DNA of 64,000 nucleotides from the NCBI GenBank assembly GCA_947172415.1, contig OX359189.1, positions 4,602,501-4,666,500 on the forward strand, in the 5' to 3' direction. The notes below the pieces were generated by a model, which had not been told where the DNA came from, made no database searches, and saw only the letters and a program-made list of their open reading frames with translations. This stretch comes from Chondrosia reniformis (Eukaryota; Porifera; Demospongiae; Chondrillida; Chondrillidae). The position numbers and the translations under genes were made by a program. This document shows positions 38,401 to 52,200 of the stretch, piece by piece (within the stretch, counting starts at the first letter, position 1; each line of letters starts with the position of its first letter).

Positions 38401-41400
38401 GCTATAATTATTTTTGCAAAAACTGCATATCTGCTTGCATATAAATGCTTCGTTTTGGTAATCACTGTTGTCATACATAGATCCTATAAGCAGTTGAGCT
38501 CCTAGGTTAAGACTGTAATAACATGCTTTGATGAGCTGCTTCTACTTTTACTCCCATATCCAACTCTCAATAACCATGATCCTCCCACCTTGCTTGAAAT
38601 AGTCAAAACCTGTCCTTATCCTGTCTGGGTTCTTACCAACTCAATTACCCCTACAGACTACTGTGCACGATTTCTAACTGCCACATTTTATAATATAATA
38701 TAATATTTAACATCTGCAACATTTTGGGAACAGGATATGAAATCAATTGAAACTTAAAATTCAATTAGGAGGCACTGTACTATGTGCAGTCCTTCTTGCT
38801 TTCTTAAATATGGTCCCTTATCCTCTCCATGACTTTAATTTTGGCATCCTTTTTGCTTCAAGGGTGTTGCAGTATGCATTTGAATGATATTTAGTAATCA
38901 AGTTGTTATTAGTATTTATTTGTACTTTTCTTGAGATTTACACAGTGAAATCAGTTATATTTCAGCTTTTATTTTGAAGTTATTATCAGCTGTATCTCTC
39001 TTAGTGTTGCTGCAATGGTTCAGTTATTACAACTCATCCATTGGATAAGGAGGAGTCTTAAGAGGGGGTCCTCCACTAAGTAAAACTATTCGTTCCTGTA
39101 TTACCATATATATTGAGAGTTTTAGCTATATTAACCTAACACTGAAGTTTTAGAACCTGAGTTAAGAGTTTTAAAATCTTTAGAAGTGGAGTTTTATTGT
39201 GTATTTAAATTTTTATCAATTACTTTGCATCTTTTAGGTATCCGACATTTGTGGATGCACTTTGTGACCTGGATGATGCACTTTCCTTGCTCTCGCTGTT
39301 TTCTATAATGCCTTCAAAATCGGGAGTTGAATTTAAAGTAGTACACAATTGTAGAAGATTATTAGGTAAGATATTTGTGAAAATATACATATTAAGTGAA
39401 ATCACTGTAAGATAGCCTGTATAGAAGCTGTAAACTATTTAGGTAGTATAACCAGGAGACATTGGCTGTGGCAATTATGATTCTTTGGTACAGCACTGGT
39501 TATAATTTCCAGCAATTGCTTCTTTTTGTTTTATTTCTTTATCTTGTGATGTTTGAGATTGATTGACTAGTTGTACTTTATATTGCATGAATAGACGATA
39601 TGTATGAACTCTGCCCATTTTATGGTTCAAAGGTCGACGGTGAATCGTGCTTCAAGCTGCAATACGTAAACATAGGAAAATGAATACCTCGAGTGTTTCT
39701 ACTACATTGACCGATCCTTCGCCCTCTCTATTCTGCGTAGAGAGGTTGAAAATGTTTTAAGACAGAAGGAGCTTCTAATTAGTGGTCGAAAGACTGCGCT
39801 GCTGGTGAAGGGAGTCGCTGACGGGTCCCGACCATGAAGCAAGAAGAATGGGCTTTCCTTAGTAGATTCTTGCACAACAGAACGATACGCAAACAGAAAT
39901 AGGGGAAGTTGCTTGTCCCATTCGGTTGAGTTTCGTTCTATGCTTTTAGAGATCATGCTCTGAAGTGTAGAATTAAACTTCTTAACAAGCCCATCAGTCT
40001 GTGGCTCATATCCACTGGTATTAATCTTCTTCATTCCGAAGAGGGAGCACACTTCTAGGATCAACTTGGAGCGAAAGTTAGCTCCCCTCTCAGACAGTAG
40101 TTCTTGGGGGATCCCATGACGGCATATGATATTCTCAACTAATAACCTTGCAGTAGTAGTTGCCTTCTGATCAGCTGTGGGAAAAGCCTCCACCCACTTA
40201 GTTAGGTAGTCCATAAAGACTACCACATATTTATTGCCATTAGACGAAAAGGGTAGCTGCAAAACATCAACTGCTACTTGGTGAAAAGGACCCTTCACTG
40301 GGATTGGTTTCATTGGGGGGTGCTGGCGATACCCGGGGCCCCGCCGAGACACACAGATAAGGCAGCTCTGACAGAATCTCCTGACATCAGCCCGAAGACC
40401 TTGCCACCAATACGAACGGCAAATCTTCCCATAGACTTTCTTCTCTGAAAAGTGGCCTGCAAGTAATCCAGCATGAGCCTCAGTAAACAGCTGATATCGG
40501 AGCTCCCTGGGTACAACTGTACACCAAAGTCCAGGAGTGGTAGGACTCTCATGATGCAGGACACCATCTATCATTTCAAAGTTCTTGCTTCCTAAGACAT
40601 ACCTTTTGACTAGTTGCTCATCCTCCGGAAGAGAACCTCGCTCTAGATAGTTAACATAGGATAGTAGTTCCTCATCCTTGCACTGCAGCTCACGAATCTT
40701 CTCCCTTGATTCCTTAATAGCTATGTCCTCTACATTAGCAGAGAAGACATAGGCATCACCACCACAAAGATAATCTCCATCAAAATCATCCAATTCATCA
40801 ACACTTCCATCCGACACTTCACATCACTGCTCCTATCATCATCTGAAACCCTACCAGTGTTCCTAGCTGCAGATGGAGTAGGGTGAGAAGGCAATGCTAA
40901 TACTGGTGGGTTGACTGAGACTCTAGCATTGTCACCAACCGGATCCACATCCTCACTGGTACCAGCATCTGAACCCTGAAAAGAAATAGCATGATCAGTT
41001 TGTGAACCAGCCACACTAAATCTTGAACCAGTCACTGGAATTCGTGACAAGGCATCAGCATTTGCATTCAGCTTGCCAGTGCAATGTTTCAAGGTCAGAT
41101 TCAGTTCCTGTATGGTATGGGCCCACCTTGCAAGTTTACCAGAGGGTCTTGCGGTGGTCAACACGGAAACATAAGCTGAGTGATCTGTGAAAACAGTTGT
41201 GTGATGCCCCAACAGGTAGGGTCGAAAGTGCCGGGCTGCCCACACCACAGCCAAGGTTTCAAGCTCAGTAATCCCATAGTTGCGTTCACTAGTGTCAAGA
41301 GCACGGGAGGCATATGCAATCGGGTGCATCTGCCCATCCTCTTGTTCCTGTGACAACACAGCACCCAGGCCAACCCCACTGGCATCAGTTTCTAAAATAA

Positions 41401-44400
41401 ACTCAGCATCTGGTCCAAATTGTGGATAAGGCAAAACGGGGACTGAAATCAATAGATGTTTCAACTGATCAAAAACAGCCTGACAATCAGTGATCCATTC
41501 AAAAGGGACATTCTCCCTGGTCAAAGTGTGCAAAGGAGCAGCAACACTTGCAAAATCCGGGATGAACCAGCGGTAATAGGAAGCCAGACCAAAAAACTGT
41601 CGTACCTCAGTGATATCGGTGGGTACAGGGAAGGACTCAACCTTCCTAGTCTTTGCAGGATCTGGTTGAATCCCTTTTGCAGAAATTACATGCCCAAGGT
41701 AAGTTACCTTGTCACGAAGGAAAAAGCACTTTCCCGGCTTGAGGCGTAACCCAGCAGCCCTTAAGCGTTCAAAAACCACTTTAAGTTGTTTCGTGTGTTG
41801 GCTAAAACTTTTAGAAGCAACTAAAATATCATCAAGATAGACGAAAACACTTTCCGCCTCTAAGCCAACCAAAACAGCCTGCATGACCCGCTGAAATGTA
41901 GCTGGTGCATTGCATAAACCAAAGGGCATTCTCGTGAACTTATACAGACCATTGTAGGTGGTAAAAGCTGACTTAACGTGAGCATCATCGTCAAGCTCAA
42001 TCTGCCAATACTCTGAGGCTAGGTCCAATGAGGTAAAATACCGTGTACCGCCTAATGTGTCCAAAATATCATCAATACGAGGAAGAGGAAAAACGTCCTT
42101 GCTGGTTATAGCATTCAGTTTAATGTAGTCCACACAAAAACGTAAACTGCCATCCCTTTTTGGCCCTAAGACTACTGGACTGGCCAAATGGGCTCCTAGA
42201 GGGTCTTACTATACCTTGCTGTTGCATCTGATCAACCAACCTCTTAATAGCATCCCTACGTGCTATGGGTGTACGGTAAGGCTGCTGCCTAATAGGACGA
42301 TGGTCTCCAGTATTAATCGAGTGGCTAACAATATCAGTACATCCCAGCTCAGAATCATCTAGGGCAAAAACGTCTGAGTACTCTCGTAGCAAGGCCTTCA
42401 GTTCAGTAACCTGAGGACTAGACAGTTTGCCCTCCGGAAACCCTAGAGCTTCAAGGAGTTTCAGGAGTCCTCATACCCTGTCACCTGTAAACAATTGCTA
42501 CTAGGCTCAGTCCCAGGAATGCCTGAGTCAGTGCCTTCTGATTGTAGGACCTCTGGTGTCCACAACCTGATAGGTCTAATCGTGCCTAGGCAGGTACCCT
42601 TTTTCAGTCGAATAGAGCTGCCCTGGCAATTTTGAATGGGTACAAGGGCTATACCCTTGTTGTCAACTGAAATCAGGGACTCCAAGGCGGAAACACCTAG
42701 GGAATCCAAGGACTGGTGCTCTGGTTCAAATAGTAAGCATTCACCGTCTGATTGAACCATATCTACTCTGGCTTGTACAAAGCATCCCTTCAACCCTGGA
42801 ATGGCAGCAGCTTGGATGAGATTAACAGAGGCCACCTGAACCCCACCCTTGTCTTGCCTGGGGACCAGAGGTTGACCATTGGCTCTCACTACAGAGATAC
42901 CTAATGCAGGGTGGACATTTGAGCCCAGCAGGCACTCCTGCTCGCCCTCCGGTTGAATAAAAGCTGGGACAAATGTAGACTTCTCATCCACATTCACTCT
43001 CAGTGTAACTTGGGCAGTCACAGGGATGGAGTCTCCTCCTTTTCCCTTAAGTTTAGCACTAGGATACTCCAGCCTTGGTGGAGTTTTACCTGACTTTTTC
43101 ATGTGGGCAAACACTTTGTGGAGGAAGGCACGCAAAATGATTGTTGACTGAGACCTCATATCAACAAGGGCGGGTGCAACCACACCCCCCACAGCAATAT
43201 CTAGCCAGTAAGATGACCCCACAGCACCTATCACCATATTAGCACTACTTTCTACATGGGTGTCTGCTAGCTGCTGTTCTGAGGCCAATCTGCGTTGAAG
43301 CAATTCCTGCTCCAATTCCTGGATGCTAACTTTCCCAGTGCCTTGGACCTGCAGGGAAGAACCACTATCTTTTGGCTTTTTGGAGGCTTCAGTAATTTGT
43401 CTCGATCTTCCCGGAGCCTCAGCTCCTTGCTTCCCTTTTTCTCTACAGAATCGAGCAATATGGCCAAAGCGATGACAGATTCGGCATTGAAGACCTTGAC
43501 CCCGGTTATGGTCTGTTCTCTCTTCTGTTGGGTTTTGCCCACCTTGATACAAAAACCTACTGTTCTCAACCAGAAACCTGTCACTGGAGTTTCCTGAGAA
43601 ACCTGTTGACATGAACACACCCAGTGTTCTACCCGAAGCGTTCAAGGGGGGCGGGCTGCCATGCTATATCTGCTATCTGCCACCTTGTATCTGCTATCTG
43701 CCCTCGTATGTAAGGTGTCCGCCCCTTTGAAGTCGATTTGAGCAACATAATCGACGAATAGTGAGTGCCTTGATACTCGCCTCGGCGATTGTTAACAAGT
43801 TCTTGCCACACTGAAGCTGTGCTATTCAATATACCAAACAAATGCTATATACTGGTCAATAGGACGCTTTTACTTTGTTAACAGCTTACGAATCACTCGA
43901 TCAGTATGGTAAACACTCGCTACGGCTATATCATTAGACAGTGTAATGTTGCCATATTCTTGCCCAATAGATCGTTGAACTAACTATAGACCCTTTTTGG
44001 AATGACGTCGAGATTTGCACATACCGTCTGCCGAAACCGTACGAATGTGAGCACACGTGGTCTGTTTAAACATGTGTAGTTTTAATTTGTTTTTTTGTGT
44101 TTTTGTATGTTGGGCGTAAAAGAATTTATTATATAAGATGCGATGAAATCAACTGAAATTATTCCCCCCCCCCCCCTATATTGGTTCCTGGCTAAAACAC
44201 TGCACACCTGTGAATGGGTCAATAGAAACCAAACATTTGACTGTGTTGTGACTCTTGTAATCCAAATATAATGATTTCTGTGTCCTCAGATTGCTAGTCT
44301 CTGCATGAACACCATGGTACCATCAATGATGGAGACTGTATTAGGCATATACGGGTATGGAGGTTCCACTGGTCTAATGGTGGTTGCTGGCCATTTAATT

Positions 44401-47400
44401 AATCCCTTCAGATGATAAGTCCATAGAGGTATGCCATGATTGAAGATTCTAGAAACAGGGCTCTGATCCACATCAAAACAAAATGTCAGGTTTTCTTGAG
44501 CAAGCCCTTGTCTAACACGCACAAGAACAAGGAGTAATATTTGAGTATTGTCCAGATGTCCACCATTACAAGGAGTCCTGAAAATAGACTTATCATCTTC
44601 CAGTGAATGCAGTGATGTATGCAAGTTGCTCCTACATAGCAGAAATGGGTAAAGTTAATGTAGCAATAGGTGAAATGCCTTGCGATGAAGGCCTGTGTAC
44701 ATTTCCATTTGTGTTTTGTTAAACAGGACAACATCCATACGTTGTGGCCTGGTCCTGAGAAGTAAGATCTCTGCCTTCAAATCCTCCACATGCTTATCAA
44801 GTGTGGTTTTGGTCTGCAGAAGCACTTCCTGCAGTCGTGGAAGCTCCTCTTCCAAAGTTGTTGGTTTGCCTAATGTCATCATCTTCCTCACTTTCAGGTT
44901 CTTCCACTGAAATGTTAAAGAATGTGGCAGATGGTTCTGGTAATTCTAGACGACATTGCTTCCACAGAGCACTAACAGAAGCTTTTTGCATACATTTCAA
45001 CTTCTTACCAACATTTGGGGACATCTTGCCCATATTATGAAGCATGAGCAAGGTTTCCAATGCTAGGCAGCCCTTCGTACATTACTCATCACAGCTGCAC
45101 CTTCCCTTGCCTTGAACATCTTGGCATTATCCCTTTCTGTTTGAGTAGTCCCAAACACTACACTGGCATCGTGACATCACAAAACAAATTGATTCTTGCA
45201 TTCTTTTCCTACATAAAAATACCACTGACTGCGCGCCATTCACCATCGGCCCTTTGACTTTCCAGTATTGCGAAAGTGTTGCATATCGTCTATTATGTGT
45301 ACCCTGTGTGCAGTGAACCACTAGACTGTGTGGTTCAGAGAGATGTTTAGGTTAATGAGGCTTCCTCATATAATTTACAATCATTTTTGCCCTTCTAACT
45401 TACACTAAATGGAAAATATGGAAATTTTCACAAAATAAAGTACGTACATGTACAGTTTTAATGATTTAGATAAGTGGATTTTTTATGGTAAGAATTAAAT
45501 GTGGAAAAAATAGGGGAACTTTAAGATCTAAAGCCGATCTTAAAGCATCGATGTCATCATCATTAAACTCTGGGTATTACCCCTGCCCACTCATGTCCCC
45601 TGAGGAGCGCAATGAGCTGATGGGCGGAACCGAAGTTCGCTTGATGGGAACCAGAGTCTCCCCCTAGCCACTCAAAAAGATGGTGGAGCCATAGACAGCT
45701 GTTTCGTCCTTATTAGGACTCATCAGTCATAGGGGGAGACTCTGGTTCCGATCAAGCGAACTTCGGTTCCGCCTATCAGCTCATTGCGCTCCTCAGGGGA
45801 CATGAGTGGGCAGGGGTAATACCCAGAGTTTAATGATGATGACATCGATGCTTTAAGATCGGCTTTAGATCTTAAAGTTCCCCTTTTTTTCCATATTAGT
45901 GGTCAGCCACACTCTTGGCTGTACCCCTTATCTGCTGATAAGGAAACCACAAGCTTTTTTGCTTCTGGGAGTACTTATTAGCAGACTAGCCACTCAAACT
46001 TCCATCGTATGCCATACTGATGAGTCCTAATAAGGACGAAACAGCTGTCCATGGCTCCACCATCTTTTTGAGTGGCTAGAGGGAGACTCTGGTTCCCATC
46101 AAGCGAACTTTGGTTCCGCCCATCAGCTCATTGCACTCCTCAGGGGACACGAGTGGGCAGGGGTAATACCCAGAGTTTAATGATGATGACAAGAATTAAA
46201 TGTGTTGTTTTTTATTGGATTGCCTCATTAAGTGGATTGCATTATTGTCCATGTATGTAGTTGAATTCATGCATTTTATTGTGGAAAAGCAGTGTTTAAG
46301 AAAAGTGTTTTTGTCGATAAAAGGAATTTACTATCAGGTGGAGTTGATGGGACAAAGGATAACTTGGATTTCACCACTTCAATTCAGCCATCATGTAAGG
46401 GATTCATTTACTTTAAACAATTTTATTTTAGAGGGGCACTATCAACTAATGGGTTGAACCAGTGTCTCAACTTTGGCAATGAAAAAGCGCATGTGGAACA
46501 TGTCAGCGAATTTCCGATTTTTGTAAATCGTCATATTGGCGCCTACTGACATGTCACATTCCAGACGGAAGTGTCTTTAGCATGTGACCTGTGCGTGAAG
46601 TGGAGCACCAGCCACAGAAAAGTCACGAGTCATCACTAATCGTTATCAATTGTGAAAACCTATGAGTAATTCATATAGTATAGCGGAGGAAGGCCAACCT
46701 GACCTAAACGTTCTTCTATTTATATTTTGTTTATGCTACGTTAATAGTAGCTGAGGAATAAAGGCCTACGTGACCGAAACGTTCTATTTTTCTTTTGATT
46801 ATACTACGTTAATTGCTCATACATTTTGTCCTTTGATAATTACATAGATATTAGTAGACATGCAATATGCTTACTGTTTCCACTTACCTCATACTACAAC
46901 AACATTGATCAAGGAAACTGTATCGCTACCGAGAAGCCTTACTTGAAATATCAACTTCGGAAGTCTAAAGTTTTGTATACTTAGATATTACACCCGTACT
47001 CTCTGATTATATTAGGAAGACTTAGTATACATACAATGCACACAGTGTTTAACCTAATAGGTTGTTTTGCTTCACTCCCATAAACAAGAATGTTTGTAGT
47101 CTGATTATGTATGTATGTTCATGTACTGATGTAGAGGTCTTAAGCAATTGTGTTAATTATCAGAGAGTACAGTAGTACTCTAAGTAGGGATGGCCCGAAA
47201 AGCATGGCAACCATATTCAATGTATTACGGATTAGCACGAAATAAAATACCAGTGAATGCGTCTTTAGTTCTTTTAAACTAGTGCATAAACGCGCATATA
47301 GATAACTACATTAGGGCATATCGTCCAAAACATTCAGCAACTAGGGAGTAGGCACACTTCTGTTTAAAAACGATTTGAGCAGAGACAGTTACTTATGGCA

Positions 47401-49219
47401 CGTCAGATTAGAGGAAGCTTTTTGTCACCATTTTTTAATTCCATTCAGTTATGGAGTAGGCTTATTAAGCAGGGTTACAAATACTTTAAGCTAAAATTAA
47501 CCTTTAAAACCTTCCTATCCCAGCAGCCTCTAGTTAGAATCAAGTATAAGCAAAAAGTAGCTAGTAAGCCCAAGGACTGTCTTGTGTTACCCCACCTCCA
47601 AAGAAATGTTACTACTATAAGACCTAAGGGTCGACTTATGTAATATGTCCTACTTGTGTCTATAGTTATGCTGAGTCTGTTTTACCTATACAAGCAAGAT
47701 TACTAATAGATTTTAGGTAGGAGGGGGGGCTATTGTGTCGAAATCAAAACGACACGAATTTTGGTACAGAGGTTAGGTTAGTGGTCTATTTTTCATAGCT
47801 GGATTTTTAAACCCATGAGTACTTCTGAACTTGAATTATTAAAGGAATAAGAAAGCGTTATTTTGTGTTAAATTTTAAGCATTGAGTGACTCTCTTCTTT
47901 ACTTTCGGCATGACAGATTCATTCAGAAACACTTACGGAGGTGATAGATAAATTAAGTGTGAAATCAACAATTAATGGGGCCCAAATTCGACCGAGTTAA
48001 CTTTCTCCTATGGTGAATAAATGTTATAATCGCTGGCCTTTAACTAACTGATTATTGTATACAGTATGGATAATTCTATGATTTGATGTTTGTTTAAGGC
48101 GAAAATAAGGTAAGATTGTTTTTTCCGTAGTTAATTTGTATAGAATCAGTGTTAATGAAGGTGTTGCAAATCTAACTAGTCTGTTGCGTTGCAATCGATT
48201 CAAACACAAACAACTTGCCTGTAAAGGCACCCAAAGCATGCACAAACTGAGAGGAGTGAATTGGGATACTCGAAGTTTTGATGAAGATATTCCGATTTTT
48301 TGGAAAACAGGAATTATTCCAGAATACAAGCAAGAATGGTGATTCACTCCTGTAGTCCTGTTAACCCTTGCTTGTAGATTATATATGCCAAATTTGGTGC
48401 TTCTCAGTTTATTTATGTAGAAAGCTTTTTTGTGGAGTTATTTGACACTTTTTGAGGTGACATATTTCGACTTTAAATTAAAATATCTCAGTAACATAGT
48501 AGCCAATCAAATTATGGTTGACACCAAATAATGCGAAATTTACCTAGTCATTTTGCTTAAAATGCAAGTTAGTTGGACTTATGGTCAGAGAGATACATCA
48601 CTAAGGCCAATGTACCCCAAAGAAAGCCTTTAGCCCCCCCCCTACTACCTTAATTCATTGAGCTTACATTCCTTTCATAAAATTAAATTTCATCAGGTGT
48701 CTTAGTTAACACCTTATTTCAACCTTTGGTACCAAAATAGTGTATAGGCCTCTAGATTTAGCATAGAGAGCCAAGAATTCACAGAAGATCAAGATAAAGA
48801 AAAAGACAAGGACACCCAGGATCACTGATTAAGGGTGGAATTCCCAGAAACGGCTGTCTGACCCAGTGGAGAAGAAGATTAAAGAAGGGAAAAGAAGGAA
48901 GAAAAAACTCCTGTATCTTCATCCAAAGCTCTCTTCAGGTTTTGTTCCCCTATAGGCTCTTTTACAGAATATGCATATAGCATGTAGGAAAATGGTATCT
49001 TAGATTTTTCATGGTTTCAATATAAATTTCCTATAGGTTTTCTATAATCCTATGGCATTTTATATGCAGACTCTGTCCTCTGTTTTTAACAAATCGAGAC
49101 CTTAATGAAAAAACTCTTAATTTAAAATGAGTTCTATACCCTAAAGTGCATGATAATATACCCATTCTGTTTCTAGGTCCTTTTTGGAGCCATATGAATT
49201 ATTTAATTACATTATATAT

Positions 49220-49250
<31 letters not shown>

Positions 49251-52200
49251 TATGAGAGTACCTTAATATATTGTAACTTGTACTGTATATAACTTGTGCT
49301 GTGTATATCTGTCAACAAAATGGTGGATGCTTGGCTTGCTTTCATTTTCTAGCTTAAAATTAGCTTTCTCTTCGTTAGCATCAAACATTGGACCAACGTA
49401 AAGGATTTAGAGACCACCTTTACTAATACTATATACCGTAAAGCTTGTGCAAAAACTTTTTCTACGAGATATGGCCTTAGAAATTGGCGTCAATCAAGCA
49501 ACGACCCGAATCGATTAGTAGGACATCTAAGACCAGCAACTTGCCAAGTAGATTGAGTTTGGCTGGCACCTCACGATTTTTTAAACTCAAAGTACTTGTT
49601 TAACTTTTTTAATATCTTTTTATCCAGGTTCCATCAGATGTAGATCTCCGTGTTATGCTGACATTTGCAGAGTTTTACCAGCCAATGTTGGAATTCGTTA
49701 ACTTTAAGCTGTATAATGATTGTAACATTAAGTATCCACCTCAGGTTAGTACCCATTGATATATCAGCTCTTTTATCTGTACTTTCTTCTTTTTCTATCA
49801 TCATAATGGTGTAAAATGACACATATAGTTTTATTTTTTATAAAGGAATATTTCATCCAACACGTATGGGTTTTGTAAAGGTGCTGGAGGGGTAGCCATG
49901 TCATAGATTCAAAAGGATTATATTTGAGCCCATGTAATGATTGATTTCAAATGATATTGATGAAACGAAACCTAATTATACTACGTCACAACAAGTTTCA
50001 AAACTCTTGTCAGGAGCCCTTTAAAAAGGTGACAGTATAATATCCTATCCTAAATCCCTTATAACTCAGCTAGAGCGATTTATAGCACCATGGTTACTAA
50101 AAATTACAATAATACTCGCTTTTGACCATGTTTTTGTAATATAGTATCTTACTACATGGACTGGGCAGCAAAGACAATTGCGAAAGCTAAGTTGATCGAT
50201 TTTCCGTTGTCCGCTGAACCCTATTTAATGTATTATCAATTAACACCTCATAAATCAACAATGATGGGATTTTCGGTTGCATTCGAGTGTTTGCAGTCGT
50301 TTTTGCATACTTTTCTAAATGCCAAAACATGTTTCGATGCTCTACAACCTTCGCAAAGTGGTAAACCCGAAATAGGCCAAATTCTGAAATTCCTCATTTT
50401 TTCTTCTTCTTTTTTCAAATGAGCTAGCGCAAACATGCGAACTTACGCAGGTACATACAAATACTAAATCATCATGAATGTTTCCGAACTAGGGAATAGG
50501 CTACCCTAGATTTCAACGCGCTCCATCCGAAGCGTGTTACTTTTGAAAGTTCCAAATTTAGGGCCTCTTCGAACGCCATTTTTTAATTAAGTTTCAAACT
50601 CTCTGTATATAAAATAAGTAACTCGATTTAGAAATATTTGTGGTACTGCCGCCACCCGCGATCGAATTTCTTAGTCGCTTTGCAGGGCCTATATACAGTC
50701 GTAGTCTTAACGATTATGGACCCTTTAATATCCTAAGCTGACTGTTAAAGAACGGTAGAAAACTTACTTGACAAATTTGGGATCTTTTCGGACGCCTTTT
50801 TTTTATTTAGAGCTTTATTATATCGTCTATTCTGCTACTTTATTTCGAGTTTTCGCCAAGAAAACTTTCAAAAGAAATATTAACAAGAAAAAAGGGGCAA
50901 TACAAGTTAAATAAAAACATTCAAAAATGAAGTTAAAAGTAGGGATGGCACTATAACAGTGATTGGCACATCTAGAAAAAGTAACAAAACAAGAAAATGA
51001 TCATATGGTAAGGCTAACATTGCAGAAGTGGCATACTGAAACGTAACTATACACATCATTTCTATGTTTGGGTGCATCGATCCCTACTTCTAGTATATCC
51101 ATGATGCGCCCAAACATAGAAGTGATGTGTATTGTTACGTTTCAGTATGCCACTTCTGCAATGTTAGCCTTACCATATGATCACTTTCTTGTTTTGTTAC
51201 TTTTTCTAGATGTGCCAATCACTGTTATAGTGCCATCTCTACTTTTAACTTCATTTTTGAATGTTTTTATTTAACTAAATTAAGTGTTATAATAGTTAGC
51301 AGTCCATCACAGACGAAGGAACCCTACTCAAATAATTCAGCATCTCACCAAGTTTACTCTTTAGTTAATCTGTCCAAACTAGAATTGTTCCCCGTGTTGT
51401 TCTTACACCTCAAAGTACCAATTATCAATATATGATTACTTAAGCCAACCTCAAAAGAACCATAAGCTTTACAGACAAAATAGCTTTCATCCAGGACACG
51501 GGACACAGCTTACGTATTTCCAGGACTGTCCCAGGCAATCCAGGACAGTTGGCAGTTATGGTAGTAGTATCTTACTACTTGGACTTGGTAGCAATTAGAC
51601 TATAACCCAAGCTTCTACTGGTCTTGTAAGCTACACATGCAATGCTTCTTCTTTAGTTAAATTAGTCTTAAATACTACAACCAAATAAGTGATATACCAT
51701 ATGAGTACAAATGTTTGCAGGATGTAAATGTCATGTTATCCTCATAGTAGTACTCCTCCAAAGCTCCAGTAGCAATGCAGATCGTTCGGAAAAAGTCTGA
51801 TTTCTCCCAGCTGCAGGTGTTGATAGCACTGGCACATGTACACTAGGTGCCAGAGGCACATGGAAAATCTAAGATACCATTTCCTACATGCTATATTCAT
51901 ATTCTGTAAAAGAGCCTATCGGGGAACTAAACCTGAAGAGAGGTTTGGATGAGGATACAGGAGTCTTTTCTTCCTTCTTTTCCCTTCTTTCATCTTCTTC
52001 TCCACTGGGTCAGACAGTCGTTTTGGGCCTTATATACACTATTTTGGCGCCAAAAGTTAAATAAGGTGTTAACTAAGACACATGATGAAATTTAATTTTA
52101 TGAAAGGAATGTAGGCCCAATTAACATTTTTATTAGTAATCGTGCTTGTATGGGTAAAAACAGACTCAGCATAACTATTGACACAAGTAGGACATATTAC

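Larger units (their letters stand above)
39702..43645 (-). mobile_element. Ty3/Gypsy retrotransposon, decayed (PES1 intron 4)
   Basis: The minus strand carries the Gypsy order: zinc knuckle and protease (42461-43645), RT and RNase H (40730-42392), integrase (39702-40817). Frames are offset between blocks by frameshifts, and integrase catalytic residues are altered. No long terminal repeats, primer-binding site or polypurine tract could be recognised at either side. The element is antisense to PES1. Confidence 0.87.
45504..46190 (+). mobile_element. Hammerhead retrozyme, family A, copy 2 (PES1 intron 4)
   Basis: Flanked by exact 14-bp duplications AAGAATTAAATGTG (45490-45503 and 46191-46204). 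Segment 45504-45729 is inverted relative to 45730-46190, which holds about 1.33 units of ~347-352 nt. Left terminus (GGAAAAAA...GGGGAACTTTAAG) and right terminus (CCCAGAGTTTAATGATGATG) match those of copy 1 in the satellite. Two hammerheads face each other. The right end lies 70 bp before exon 5. Confidence 0.85.

Noticed and set aside
42880-43300. Fully functional retropepsin in the Gypsy element
   Set aside because: The D-T/S-G active site is not preserved (DMRS).
39366-44285. Long terminal repeats of the Gypsy element
   Set aside because: Direct repeats flanking the coding blocks could not be found by eye; left uncalled.
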